64,000 nt of DNA from Calothrix parasitica NIES-267 (GCF_002368095.1 NZ_AP018227.1:8600001-8664000); one strand, 5' to 3'. Positions 1-9,711 are shown, counted from the stretch's first letter. Program-made: numbers and translations. The notes: generated by a model from the sequence alone, not told the origin.

Positions 1-594
1 ATAATTACTTGTCTGAAAGCAACTTTGAATTCCGAACCTGATATTGCAATTGTTTGTCCTAAGTTACTGTATCTTGACAAATCAGTTCAACCTTCAATTC
101 GCAGATTTCCTAAGTTTAACTTTTTACTATGTAAGTATTTATTAGGTGAAAAGCTGCAAAATATTTTGTGTCCCTTTGATTATTATTATTCTAGGATGCC
201 TACTCCCAGAAAAGTCATAGAAATAAATTGGGCTATTGGTGCTTTCATGATGGTATCTGGGAAGTATGTCGAGCAATATGGTTTGTTCGACGAACAGTTT
301 TTCTTGTATTTTGAAGATGTAAGTTTGTGTGTAGATGCTTGGCAAAATGGTTACAGAGTTTTATTTCAGCCGGAAGTATCCGCATTGCATTTATATCAAC
401 GTTCAAGTACTTGCTCAAAGTTTAATTATCTAACGCTGATACATATGATTTCTGCTTTGAAATTTTTTGCTAAGTATAGACCTTATCGAAAATCTTGGCA
501 GTTGATTACATTGATATTTAAACTGAATTCTAAATTACAAAATGCTTGGCGCTTTTTTGTGTTATCTAAATTTGATAAGTTACAGCGTTCATAA
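1..594 (+). CDS. Glycosyltransferase family 2, C-terminal part (runs in from before the window)
   Basis: The reading frame is open from base 1, so the 5' end lies outside the window; the TTG at 25 is probably internal. The visible part matches the C-terminal half of rhamnosyltransferase-like GT2 enzymes: a segment like 'IVCPKLLYLDKSVQPS' followed by 'RRFP', then 'GAFMMVSGKYVEQYGLFDEQFF' in shorter form (GAFMMV, GLFDE, FFLYFEDVSLC), where the E-D pair belongs to the conserved acceptor/catalytic region. It would add a sugar from a nucleotide donor to a polysaccharide intermediate at the cytoplasmic face. The ABC exporter, pyruvyl transferase and Wzc-like gene that follow on the same strand suggest exopolysaccharide assembly. 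Sugar specificity cannot be read. Confidence 0.8.
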   Translation: MITCLKATLNSEPDIAIVCPKLLYLDKSVQPSIRRFPKFNFLLCKYLLGEKLQNILCPFDYYYSRMPTPRKVIEINWAIGAFMMVSGKYVEQYGLFDEQFFLYFEDVSLCVDAWQNGYRVLFQPEVSALHLYQRSSTCSKFNYLTLIHMISALKFFAKYRPYRKSWQLITLIFKLNSKLQNAWRFFVLSKFDKLQRS

Positions 595-765
595 AATTTG
601 GGAAAAAGAATAGGGCTAAGGAAATTAAGAATACGTAAAATACACAAATAATAATGTATAATACTGACTCTTATTTATCAATCAATTCCTGTCCGCCAAA
701 TTTTATATTTGTAATTATATGGAGTTTCCATAGCGGGCTATATTATCATCAAAAATTAGATATAC

Positions 766-2610
766 ATGCAAATTAAGCTACCAATTATTATTCGTAATTT
801 TGTTATTGCTAATAGTTTTTCCCAAAGAAACTCTATTCTTCTACGGGTATTTCAGCCTTTTTATCGTATCGCAATAATAGCCGTATTTTTTACTATTATG
901 GCAGCGGTGTTAGAAGCAGTTGGTATTGGTTTAATAGCGTCTTTGCTGCAAGGTTTAACTAATCCAAATCAGCCTCCGCTAGAAACTGGTATGAGGTGGT
1001 TTGATATGCGGTTTTTAGGAATCGAAGCTGGTTCCCAGGAACGTATTTGGCGTATATCGGGTTTAATATTATTAACTGTTTGGGTTAGAGCAGTTTTTAG
1101 TTATTTTGGACGTTACTGCGCGAAGTTGTGCGAAATCGGATTAGTCGATACTCTCCGCAAACGAATATTTCAGCAGTTTCAAAACTTTAGTCTTTCATAC
1201 TATACTCAAAAACGTTCTGGAGAACTAATAAATACTTTTTCTACTGAAGTTAGTCATCTTAGTTTCGCTTTTAACGAACTGATTAATTTTGTCACTAAAA
1301 GCTGCGTGATTATAGCCTATACTTGCGCGATGTTTGTTATTTCATGGCAACTAACTTTAGTTACAGTACTTCTTTTTAGCTTATTAGCAGCAGCAGCATC
1401 AAATTGGATTAGTAGAGTCCGTCAAGCTAGCTTTGAAATGACATCTGCTGGTGGAGAATTAGCCGCGAAAACCACAGAATTTGTCGGTGGTATTCGCACG
1501 GTACAAGCATTTTGGACTCAAGAATTTGAAAGTAAGCGTTTTCATCAAGTAGCAAAAAAGTTTTCCAGCGCTTGGTTAAAAGCTAGTACCATTAGCGGGC
1601 TTTTACAACCGTTAATTGAAGCTTTAGCTACTACAATTTTGGTAGCGATGATTTTAGTTGCGGTTTCCACGCTGATATCAAATGGAATTCTGAATGTAGT
1701 TTCTTTGCTAGCTTTTTTGTTTGCATTATTTCGGTTGCTACCGATAATCGCTCAGATGAATAGTTCTTGGAGTTTAATTGCAATGAATTCTGGAGCTTTA
1801 AAAGCTGTTGAAGAACTTTTAAGAACTGATGACAAAGATTACTTAAGAGATGGAAAAAAAGAATTCCCCGGTTTAAAAAATAGTATAGAAATTGTCAATC
1901 TTGATTTTAGTTACGACAGTAGCCCGTTAGTATTGCACGATATTAATTTAACTATTGAGCGCGGACAAACAGTAGCTTTAGTTGGTGCTAGTGGTTCTGG
2001 GAAAACAACTTTAGCTGATTTATTAGTCCGGTTTTATGACCCTACAAAAGGCAAAATATTAATTGATGAAGTTGATTTGCGCGAATATAGCCTTGGTTCC
2101 TTGCGGAACAATATAGCAGTAGTAAGTCAAGATACTTTTATCTTTAATACTTCAGTTCGAGAAAATATTGCTTATGGTTTAGAAAATATAGATAATAAAG
2201 CTATTTTAGAAGCAGCAAAAGGTGCAAATGCTGACGAATTTATTTCAGAGTTACCCCAAGGTTTTGATACCAAACTAGGAGACAGAGGAATACGTTTATC
2301 CGGAGGACAAAGACAGAGAATAGCCATTGCTAGAGCTTTATTACGCAATCCAGAAATTTTAATCTTAGATGAAGCAACTAGCTCTCTTGATTCAGTTAGC
2401 GAGCGTTTAGTACAGCAATCTTTAGAAAAATTAACCTATGGACGAACTGCAATTGCAATTGCTCATCGACTTTCTACTATTTTCAAAGCTGACAAAGTAA
2501 TAGTTCTCGAACAAGGAAGGATTGTAGAACAAGGAGGGTATCAGGAGTTATTAAATCGTAAGGGTAAACTTTGGAAATATCATCAAACACAGCATCAGTT
2601 TGGTCAATAA
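766..2610 (+). CDS. HepA-like ABC exporter, fused permease and ATPase
   Basis: 614 aa half-transporter. The N-terminal ~350 residues form a six-helix exporter domain; the ATPase domain has Walker A GASGSGKTT near residue 407, signature LSGGQRQRIAIARALL near 510, Walker B ILILDEATSSLD near 533 and the H-loop 'AIAHRLST'. It works as a dimer in the inner membrane. From memory the sequence resembles HepA of Anabaena, needed for the heterocyst polysaccharide layer, including the start MQIKLP and the end GKLWKYHQ. That is family knowledge; paralogues with other polysaccharide or lipid cargo exist, so no symbol is given. Flanking glycosyltransferase and pyruvyl transferase genes support a polysaccharide role. 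Confidence 0.9.
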   Translation: MQIKLPIIIRNFVIANSFSQRNSILLRVFQPFYRIAIIAVFFTIMAAVLEAVGIGLIASLLQGLTNPNQPPLETGMRWFDMRFLGIEAGSQERIWRISGLILLTVWVRAVFSYFGRYCAKLCEIGLVDTLRKRIFQQFQNFSLSYYTQKRSGELINTFSTEVSHLSFAFNELINFVTKSCVIIAYTCAMFVISWQLTLVTVLLFSLLAAAASNWISRVRQASFEMTSAGGELAAKTTEFVGGIRTVQAFWTQEFESKRFHQVAKKFSSAWLKASTISGLLQPLIEALATTILVAMILVAVSTLISNGILNVVSLLAFLFALFRLLPIIAQMNSSWSLIAMNSGALKAVEELLRTDDKDYLRDGKKEFPGLKNSIEIVNLDFSYDSSPLVLHDINLTIERGQTVALVGASGSGKTTLADLLVRFYDPTKGKILIDEVDLREYSLGSLRNNIAVVSQDTFIFNTSVRENIAYGLENIDNKAILEAAKGANADEFISELPQGFDTKLGDRGIRLSGGQRQRIAIARALLRNPEILILDEATSSLDSVSERLVQQSLEKLTYGRTAIAIAHRLSTIFKADKVIVLEQGRIVEQGGYQELLNRKGKLWKYHQTQHQFGQ

Positions 2611-2635
2611 AATTTGAGAAATAAGGCAGATGGTA

Positions 2636-2662
2636 ATTGGTAATTGGTAATTGGTAATTGAT
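2636..2662 (+). repeat. Heptamer tandem repeat (TTGGTAA type)
   Basis: About four tandem copies of a TTGGTAA-type heptamer lie between the ABC exporter and the pyruvyl transferase gene. It is one of the short tandem repeats typical of filamentous cyanobacterial intergenic DNA; a longer tract of the same unit lies at 48195-48254. The repeat overlaps the apparent in-frame extension of the next gene, which argues for the later start of that gene. Confidence 0.7.
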
Positions 2663-2735
2663 GCTCCACATCCTCTGGATGAAAATTGATAATTGGGGAG
2701 AAAAACTCCTAACCTACTTCCTAATCCCTAAAAAA

Positions 2736-3812
2736 ATGAACATTGCAATTTGGGGTTCGTATAATTACGGTAACTATGGCGATGATATAATGGCAATTCA
2801 ATTTGCCAAATATCTCAAAAGTCTGAAGGTTGAACCTGTTGTTTATAGATTAGATAAACGGTTAGCAGAACGTTATGAAATTCAAACTACTGAGTCTTTA
2901 AATGAACTTCTTAGCAACGCAGAGTTTTGCATTATAGGTGGTGGTGGGTTTCTTGTAGAAAACTTTCCTGCTCCTTTTGAAGAAGATTTTCGCCAGTTAT
3001 ACAGAGCTAGTATTGAAAAAAAGTGTCCGGTATATCCTATTTCTATCGGTGGAGAAGGTCTGGGAGAAAATGCTTCGCTCTCATATTGGAGACGAGAATT
3101 TTTTGAAGGAGATATGTGTCAATCTTGCAGCGTTAGATTGGAGTCAGATAAAGCTTTATTTGAAAATTTTGGAAAACAAGTTTTTTATTATCCAGATGTA
3201 TTACTCTCGGTATCTGAATTTTGGCAAATTCCTCGTCAAAATAAACAAAATCATAATCAAATTCATAATCAAAAAAAGATTATTAATATTGGCATAAATA
3301 TTCCCAATACTTTGCAGTGTAAATTGCTAGCCTTTCAACTTGGTATTATTGCATCTATCAGAAGAGATATTATTTTCCATTTTATTAAAACATATTTACC
3401 ATCATCACCAATAAATAGCGAGTTGCGACCCAAACAACTATCTAGTAATATCAAATATCATGTATATTCAGACCCTCAGTCAACTCTTGAATTTCTTGCG
3501 ACCCTTGACTTAGTTGTCTCATACAAATTGCATCTAGGATTAACAGCGCTTGCATTAGGTGTACCATTCTATAGTTTAGGTGGGTCTGCTAAAGCAACAG
3601 CCTTTTTAAGTAGTATTGGAGCAGATTTTGCAGTCTGGACTCCGGTGGATAAACGATTTAAAGTTGCCGCATTTTTATCAAACCCCGAAAATATTCTGCA
3701 AGCAAAAAATAAATTTAATTCTACTATAATAGATAAACTAACTGTGAATAGTCGGGGACACTTGGAATTCTTAAATCAGCTTGTAAAAAATGCTAGTTCT
3801 TCTTTTAGCTAA
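2736..3812 (+). CDS. Polysaccharide pyruvyl transferase family protein
   Basis: 358 aa from the ATG at 2736, whose product starts MNIAIWGSYNYGNYGDD, the usual N-terminus of the family. The frame stays open to 2658, but the extra 26 codons come from an intergenic heptamer repeat. Family features: the early Gly-rich nucleotide-binding-like loop, 'IIGGGGF' around residue 70, 'YPISIGGEG', 'YYPDVLLS' and a C-terminal 'VVSYKLHLGLTALALGVP' like the conserved 'R.H..I.A...G.P'. Members (CsaB, WcaK, EpsO) transfer pyruvate from PEP to sugar residues as ketals. It follows the exporter on the same strand and probably decorates the same polymer. The acceptor sugar is unknown. Confidence 0.85.
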   Translation: MNIAIWGSYNYGNYGDDIMAIQFAKYLKSLKVEPVVYRLDKRLAERYEIQTTESLNELLSNAEFCIIGGGGFLVENFPAPFEEDFRQLYRASIEKKCPVYPISIGGEGLGENASLSYWRREFFEGDMCQSCSVRLESDKALFENFGKQVFYYPDVLLSVSEFWQIPRQNKQNHNQIHNQKKIINIGINIPNTLQCKLLAFQLGIIASIRRDIIFHFIKTYLPSSPINSELRPKQLSSNIKYHVYSDPQSTLEFLATLDLVVSYKLHLGLTALALGVPFYSLGGSAKATAFLSSIGADFAVWTPVDKRFKVAAFLSNPENILQAKNKFNSTIIDKLTVNSRGHLEFLNQLVKNASSSFS

Positions 3813-3898
3813 ATAGCCTTTACCGTACTACCAAGCAATCATATCCGATTTAAATGTCAGATTGATAGAAACAATTAATACATAGTTCTCATACTTTT

Positions 3899-4211
3899 AA
3901 GACTTACGCAATCGGCATATTTTTCTTGTAGGGGAGGCAAAATACGGTTCCTTAGTGCGGTCTTGGGGAGCCATTGCGTTGCGCGGTGAATCAAGGAAAG
4001 GGGGTGTCGGTTTCCGTCCCCCTTTCCTAGTGAACCCGAAGGGGAACAAGCGCGTTGTAGCAAATGGCGTGGTTTCCCCCATGAGCAACTAAGGAACCCG
4101 GAGGGTGTAGATTTTCTTCCCGTATTATTGCCGAGGCACGTGACATTTTGAACAATTCTGAACGTAGTTACAATGTCTTCAGTGTCACGCACCGGCTGAG
4201 TATTGTGACAG
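3899..4211. repeat. Dispersed TIR element (family A), copy with a ~200-bp internal insertion
   Basis: Part of a 746-bp gap (3813-4558) without a convincing gene. The left end AAGACTTACGCAA and following bases match, in reverse complement, the copy at 20072-20195; after about 35 bases the match stops and resumes near 4135, ending near 4211. The intervening ~200 bp (about 3934-4134) has its own inverted ends: GCAAAATACGG with CCGTATTATTGC, and GGTTCCTTA with TAAGGAACC. Two open frames on the minus strand here look like translated repeat. The right end is degenerate. Confidence 0.55.
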
Positions 4212-4558
4212 TTTGATTGATAGATTTCAAAATTTTATTTTTAATAATATTTATGGGGCTAGAGAATGAAAAATAACTAAGAGAAACCATAGACTCGTTT
4301 TCGTGAAAAATAAATTAGTCATTTTCTTTATGATGCGGATTAGTAAAAAGTTAATACTTACAGACAATCACAAAAAATTATTAATTAAAAGGACTTATAT
4401 ATGATAAATTATTCATCTAAAACGTATTTATTTCGCTGTTTGTAATAGCGAACCGGGGTGTATAAAAATCATCTATTTTGTGCTGAATTTTAGAAAAAAT
4501 AGTGTTTAGATTTGGGAGGTCTTTTGTGGTGCTTGAGACAGGTCTAGAGAAAGGACAA

Positions 4559-6754
4559 ATGGTGATTGGCTCCCCACAAGAAGCTGTGAATATTAGACAG
4601 CTATCTACCATAATATATCGCCGACGCTGGCTCATTTTGGGTGTTGCAAGTATTGTAATGTCGGTTGCTACTATTTTATCTGTAGTAATAAAACCGATGC
4701 GTGAAAGCTCGATGCAAATGTTAGTCAGTTCCAATATTTATCAAAGTGTAAAAACTTATAATAATCAAGATAGTTTAAATAATAATTTTACTGACTCTAA
4801 CATTGAAGTTGTAGATTATACTGCTCAATTGCAGTTGATGCGGAGCAAAAAGTTAATTCAAAGAGCAGTAGAAATGCTGCGTCCAACTTACCCAGATATT
4901 ACCGTAGAAGATATAAAAGGTAAGAAAGGAGAAAAAGCACCTCTAACCGTTACCCAGTTACAAACAGGAACCGGAGTAAGAAAAACTCCTTCCGAAGTAT
5001 TTGAAGTTTCTTTTAAAGATAAAAATCCAGAAAAAGCCTATCAAGTACTTGATGCATTACAACAAGTTTATCAAGATTTTAATAAACAACAGCAAAAACA
5101 GCGTTTATCTAGAGGTTTAGCTTTTGTCAATGAAAGACTTCCTAAAATAAAACAGCAGGTAATTGAATCTGAAGCAAGCTTAGAAAAATTTCGCAAAAGA
5201 TATAATATAGTTGACCCGAAAGTAGAAAGTACAATTCTTTTAGAATCTATTGCTGCCATTAGAAAAGAGCTTGATACTACCACCGCTCAGTTGCAAGATA
5301 TACAAGCGAGATATAATAATTTGCAACTGAAAATAGCTGCTTCTCCCAGCAATGCTTTGGTATCTTCTCGTCTCAGTCAGTCAACTCGTTACCAATCGCT
5401 GCTGGATGAAATTCAAAAGACAGAACTAGCTTTGACTACTGAGAGACAAAGGTTTACAGATAATTCTCCCACCGTACAAAAACTTTTACAACAGCGTCAA
5501 AGTCAACTGGTCTTGTTACGACAAGAAGCGGGAAGAAGCTTGGGAGATAAAGTAGAAATTGCCAACAATACATCGCAGCCACTATTAACAAAAGGACAGC
5601 TTGCGGGAGTCGATTTAAAATTAGTCGAAGATTTAGTTAAATTACAGACAGAAGCGCTTGGTTTGCGTGCAAACCAACAAAGTTTGGTGCAATCTGAAAG
5701 ACAACTGCGCTCTAAATTAAATGAATATCCTGCTTTAATTGCAGAATATAACCGCTTATTACCAGAGGTAGAAACTAACCGTAAAACTTTAGCACAGTTA
5801 ATGGAAGTGCGTCAGAATTTAGCGCTAAAAATTGCTCAAGGGGGATTTGATTGGCAAATACTTGAAGAACCCGAATTAGGAACCAAAACTGGTAGCTCCA
5901 GATTATTATTTTTGTTGGTTGGTGCAGTTACCGGCCCGGTTTTAGGTATTGCATTAGCTTTGATTTTAGAACTATTTAACGACACTATTTACAACCCCGA
6001 AGAATTAAGCAAGTTGACGAATCTGCGTTTGCTCGGGAAAATTCCCAGACTTTCGTCACTTTCTAAAGGAAGAAAAAAGCTTTTCAATTTACCAGTTGCT
6101 TTTGGTAATTCTACCTACTCATCTTTTTCTGAAGCCATTACCCATTTCCCTTCCCACGAAACCTTGGATATGGCTTACCAAAATATTCAAATATTAAAGT
6201 ATCCCTTGCACTGTCAAACATTGATGATAACTTCAGCTCTTAGCGGTGAAGGGAAATCAACCTCAACATTAGGATTAGCGGTGAGTGCAGCTAAAATGCA
6301 CCAGCGAGTTTTGGTGATTGATGCTAACCTGCGAAATCCTTCTCTGCACTCGACTCTAGAACTTTCCAACGATTGGGGACTATCTTTGTTATTACTAGAA
6401 GATAAAAATAGTAAAGTTAACGATTACGTGCAACCCGTTCATCCTGCTATAGACGTTTTAACCGCCGGACCAGTCCCAGATGATACGGTTAAATTACTTA
6501 CTTCCGGAAGAATGAAAGAACTTTTGGAAAATTTTACTCATAACTATGATTTAGTACTCATAGATGCTTCATCGATTTTGGATACTGTAGATGCGAGGAT
6601 TTTAGCTTCCCTATGTAAAGGTATTATTATGGTGGGGCGCATAGGTAAAATTAAGCAGAGTGAATTAATCCAAGCCACGGAAATTTTAAATAACTTGAAT
6701 TTAGTCGGAATTATTGCTAATGAAGCTAGTAAATCCCAAAGAATTTATGCTTGA
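4559..6754 (+). CDS. Wzc-like polysaccharide chain-length protein with tyrosine-kinase domain
   Basis: 731 aa from the ATG at 4559, chosen because AAAGGA sits 5 bases upstream; a GTG at 4502 in the same frame would add 19 residues. Order: N-terminal Wzz domain with a first membrane helix just after 'YRRRWLILG', a long periplasmic coiled-coil region, a second helix at about residues 445-465 ('LLFLLVGAVTGPVLGIALAL'), then a cytoplasmic BY-kinase ATPase with Walker A SGEGKST, Walker A' VLVIDANLRNP and Walker B DLVLIDASS. The usual Walker A' is DADLR and Walker B DTPP, and the C-terminus ends KSQRIYA with one tyrosine rather than a cluster, so kinase activity is uncertain. It controls polymer length and export. 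Confidence 0.88.
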   Translation: MVIGSPQEAVNIRQLSTIIYRRRWLILGVASIVMSVATILSVVIKPMRESSMQMLVSSNIYQSVKTYNNQDSLNNNFTDSNIEVVDYTAQLQLMRSKKLIQRAVEMLRPTYPDITVEDIKGKKGEKAPLTVTQLQTGTGVRKTPSEVFEVSFKDKNPEKAYQVLDALQQVYQDFNKQQQKQRLSRGLAFVNERLPKIKQQVIESEASLEKFRKRYNIVDPKVESTILLESIAAIRKELDTTTAQLQDIQARYNNLQLKIAASPSNALVSSRLSQSTRYQSLLDEIQKTELALTTERQRFTDNSPTVQKLLQQRQSQLVLLRQEAGRSLGDKVEIANNTSQPLLTKGQLAGVDLKLVEDLVKLQTEALGLRANQQSLVQSERQLRSKLNEYPALIAEYNRLLPEVETNRKTLAQLMEVRQNLALKIAQGGFDWQILEEPELGTKTGSSRLLFLLVGAVTGPVLGIALALILELFNDTIYNPEELSKLTNLRLLGKIPRLSSLSKGRKKLFNLPVAFGNSTYSSFSEAITHFPSHETLDMAYQNIQILKYPLHCQTLMITSALSGEGKSTSTLGLAVSAAKMHQRVLVIDANLRNPSLHSTLELSNDWGLSLLLLEDKNSKVNDYVQPVHPAIDVLTAGPVPDDTVKLLTSGRMKELLENFTHNYDLVLIDASSILDTVDARILASLCKGIIMVGRIGKIKQSELIQATEILNNLNLVGIIANEASKSQRIYA

Positions 6755-6810
6755 TAATGGCTGTGAGTAATGTTGCTGATTCCTATTACTCGAGCATATA
6801 AGTTTTCCGG

Positions 6811-6867
6811 GGTTTGTAGTAAGGACTTCAGTCCTAAATCCGAGCGATAAATCGCTTACTACAAACC
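6811..6867. repeat. Three-armed palindromic repeat
   Basis: In the 365-bp gap 6755-7119. Outer arms GGTTTGTAGTAAG (6811-6823) and CTTACTACAAACC (6855-6867) are perfect inverses. Between them are two further small hairpins, AGGACTTCAGTCCT and AGCGATAAATCGCT. It folds as a three-way junction on either strand. The rest of the gap shows nothing recognisable. Confidence 0.7.
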
Positions 6868-7119
6868 TATCAAAATCAATGAGAAAAAATATTCGTAAGT
6901 ATGGTTTTAACGAGATTGTTATTATTTAAATGATGAATTTGTATAAGCATAAACACTCAATCATATCAAATCAAGCTATACCAAATAATAAAAAAACTAT
7001 ATAATTATTGCTAGCTTACTCAGTTTGGGTTTTCTTAAACTAGTAACCGGTCTTCCGGGAAACTACTGTCTGCATATTCGTCAAATATACAAATCTAACA
7101 AGACTATTTAGTAAGTAGC

Positions 7120-8286
7120 ATGAAACTCCCATTAAACAATTCTTCGATATTATCTCAGATAAAAGTACGCCATTGGTGGCTCGGAGTACTGTTATGGATG
7201 TTTTTAATTGTCCCAGCACAAGCATCAGTAATTTTGCGCGTGGCAATTAAACAGGATGTGAAGCAAGTCAAAGTTGGCAGTTCCACAGCTGCGGTTATCA
7301 AAGATGGTAACGGACGTTCTTTAGGAGAATTACCTGCAAGAGAAGCTTACTACGCTCAAGCAGTTTCTGGTGGAGTCGCTTTAAATAAGTGGAAATCTCC
7401 TTTATTCTGGATTGAACCCAAAGGTAAAGGATTTGTCTATATTGGCAACAAGTGGTATCGCGGTAGAACCTTAGTTATCCCTACAGAAAAAGGGCTTACC
7501 GCCGTTAACTGGGTTGATTTAGAAGAATATCTGTATAGCGTATTAGGTGGTGAAATGGATGCGAGATGGCATCCCGAAGCACTTAAAGCCCAAGCCATAG
7601 CCGCTCGTAGCTATGCTCTTTACAGAAGACAGAAACAGCAAAGTAATCCCCTATATGATATCGGAGCTACTCCCGATAAATGGCAGATTTACCCAGGAGT
7701 TGCCAGAGAACATCCTAAAATTTACTCCGCAGTAGATGCAACCGCAGGGCAAGTATTAACCCATAATAATCAAATTATTGAATCGGTATTTCATGCTTGT
7801 TCTGGCGGACATACCGAAAATGTCGAAGATGTCTGGGGTAATAAATTAGCTTACCTACGTGCAGTTCCAGACTTCGACTTAAACACCCCGAATCTTGCTA
7901 AAATCGCCCCCAAATGCCAGTGGCAGAAAACTTTCTCACCCACACAAATCAGTAAAAAGTTTCCTGAAGTCGGTGATGTCAAGGAAATAAAAACCTTGGA
8001 GCTTTCACCTTTCAACAGCGTTAAAAAACTGCGGATTGTCGGTGAAAAAGGTACTAAAGAGCTAAAAGGAGAGCAGGTTCGTACCGCACTCAAGCTTAAT
8101 AGTACTCGCTTCGTCGTTAATAAGAGCAATAACAATACATTTGTATTGCAAGGACGCGGTTGGGGACATGGTTTAGGAATGAGTCAATACGGAGCAAGGT
8201 ATTTAGCCACTCAAGGTTACAATCACCTACAAATTTTGAATCATTACTATAGAAATGTTGCTTTAGCTCCGATAGAGGTGAAATAA
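7120..8286 (+). CDS. SpoIID/LytB domain protein (probable peptidoglycan lytic enzyme)
   Basis: 388 aa with an N-terminal hydrophobic signal ('WWLGVLLWMFLIVPAQA', about residues 25-42). The SpoIID domain shows 'VDLEEYLYSVLGGEM', 'ALKAQAIAARSYALYR', 'AVDATAGQVLTHNNQ', 'ACSGGHTENVEDVWG' and a C-terminal 'GRGWGHGLGMSQYGA', all classic family signatures. SpoIID of Bacillus is a lytic transglycosylase acting on denuded glycan strands; cyanobacterial members are probably exported and remodel septal or cell-wall peptidoglycan. It stands alone on the plus strand, followed by a convergent gene. The function is by family, the substrate not shown. Confidence 0.9.
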   Translation: MKLPLNNSSILSQIKVRHWWLGVLLWMFLIVPAQASVILRVAIKQDVKQVKVGSSTAAVIKDGNGRSLGELPAREAYYAQAVSGGVALNKWKSPLFWIEPKGKGFVYIGNKWYRGRTLVIPTEKGLTAVNWVDLEEYLYSVLGGEMDARWHPEALKAQAIAARSYALYRRQKQQSNPLYDIGATPDKWQIYPGVAREHPKIYSAVDATAGQVLTHNNQIIESVFHACSGGHTENVEDVWGNKLAYLRAVPDFDLNTPNLAKIAPKCQWQKTFSPTQISKKFPEVGDVKEIKTLELSPFNSVKKLRIVGEKGTKELKGEQVRTALKLNSTRFVVNKSNNNTFVLQGRGWGHGLGMSQYGARYLATQGYNHLQILNHYYRNVALAPIEVK

Positions 8287-8337
8287 ATTAATTATCAATG
8301 AACAATTATCAGTTACCAATTGTTCATTGATGATTGT

Positions 8338-9639
8338 TTATTGTTTATTGTTTCCTTCTTCCAACCGTCTTCGCCATTCTGCGTCGATTTTATCGGAATT
8401 TTCTACTTCTTGTTCGATTAGGTCGGTTTCGGTGGAGTAAGCTAAGTTGTCTTTGTCGATAACTGTGTTTGTCGCAAACTGATGCGCGTAGTCGATTTTC
8501 TGCTGTAGCTTTTCGTCTGCACTAGCTATCAGTTTGGCTCGCGATTGACGCTGACGATTGCGATCGCTAATTTTTTCGTTACGCCATTGTATCCAAAAGT
8601 AGCGTATTAAAGGTATAGCGAGAAAACCGATTCCATAAGCTAGCAGTAAGCCGTAAATACCTTGTACGAAAAAAACTAGCCCTCCAATTTCTCTGGCTAT
8701 AGTACCATCTCTTAACAATCCTCCCAACATCAAAGCGCCGATAAAATTTACTGCTCCTAATCCAGCACTTAACATTACTTGTGAAGAAGTTGCTTTACTA
8801 AATTTCCAGGAAAATTCTCTGAGAAAAGTAGGAATTGATTGTTTAGTATTTTTTTTAGCCGTTACCTGTAACTCAGGAAAAGAATATACAATTTCGCCTT
8901 CAGGACTAACCGCTGGTTTACCATTGAACTTTGTGAGAACCGGCAGCATATAATCTTCGTATTGTTGTTGATAATTCTCGCCAAGATTATCTAAATAAGG
9001 CGTGATTTGTTCGGCTACTACCGCACCATTGTTATTACGAATTGTAGTTGCGATTTCTTGCCAGCGACGCTCTTCCAGATTTGTATTAGGGTTACCATCC
9101 CCAAATAAAAACGAAAATACAGCTTCCAAAAAATTTAAATCGCTCTTTTCGCGCGGTCTTCCGCTTCCGTGGCTGCGATATCCAGTATTATAATTTGGAC
9201 TAAAGAACCAAAATAAATCTGGAACATAGAAAAAGCCTATACCCCCACCAAAACCACCACCTCTATCATCATCGCGGTCGGATAAAGAACTAAGAATGAT
9301 AGTAATAGAAATAGCAATTAAAGCAATAGAAAGAATTAGAACAATTCCAAAAGAAATTCTAATCAAGTAAAACAAAACTTTCCAGACCTTGTTCCACCAT
9401 TCCTGCAACTGTAATTTGAAATATTTATTTTTTAAAACATTACGGAAATTACGCGGGAAAAGGTAAACTATGTCACCTGTGTCTGCCACTTGCAAATGTC
9501 CCCCAGCATCAGTTGCAAGCGCTAACAACCCCTGATTAGCCATTTCGATATTTAATCCAGCCCTTTGGGCCACATCACCAACAGTGACACGGTAATCCAA
9601 CTTTTCCACAGCTTGCATGATAGCGGGATTGGGAGCCAT
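8338..9639 (-). CDS. Conserved cyanobacterial membrane protein with N-terminal helix-turn-helix-like region
   Basis: 433 aa. Residues 1-70 look like a small winged-helix fold ('VTVGDVAQRAGLNIEMANQGLLALA'). A strong membrane helix lies near residues 90-115; a Gly/Arg/Asp-rich linker ('DRDDDRGGGFGGG') and an aromatic segment follow; two more helices lie near 290-350; the C-terminus is charged and Gln/Glu-rich. I do not recognise a characterised homologue. It converges with the SpoIID gene and is followed on the same strand by ribonuclease Z upstream of it, with a purine-rich repeat tract between, so an operon is unlikely. A role in membrane-linked sensing would be speculation. Confidence 0.75.
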   Translation of the reverse strand: MAPNPAIMQAVEKLDYRVTVGDVAQRAGLNIEMANQGLLALATDAGGHLQVADTGDIVYLFPRNFRNVLKNKYFKLQLQEWWNKVWKVLFYLIRISFGIVLILSIALIAISITIILSSLSDRDDDRGGGFGGGIGFFYVPDLFWFFSPNYNTGYRSHGSGRPREKSDLNFLEAVFSFLFGDGNPNTNLEERRWQEIATTIRNNNGAVVAEQITPYLDNLGENYQQQYEDYMLPVLTKFNGKPAVSPEGEIVYSFPELQVTAKKNTKQSIPTFLREFSWKFSKATSSQVMLSAGLGAVNFIGALMLGGLLRDGTIAREIGGLVFFVQGIYGLLLAYGIGFLAIPLIRYFWIQWRNEKISDRNRQRQSRAKLIASADEKLQQKIDYAHQFATNTVIDKDNLAYSTETDLIEQEVENSDKIDAEWRRRLEEGNNKQ

Positions 9640-9711
9640 TTCTCGACCCTCCTGTGAATGAAAAACTCTTCTATCTCAAGTATAAAGATTTCTGAAAAAG
9701 GTTGGGGATTG

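Noticed and set aside
766-2610. Naming the exporter hepA outright
   Set aside because: Similarity is strong by eye, but paralogues are common and the known hep neighbours are not visible.
3875-4192. Minus-strand open frames between the pyruvyl transferase and Wzc-like genes
   Set aside because: They lie across a dispersed TIR element and its insert, have no recognisable protein features and no ribosome site.
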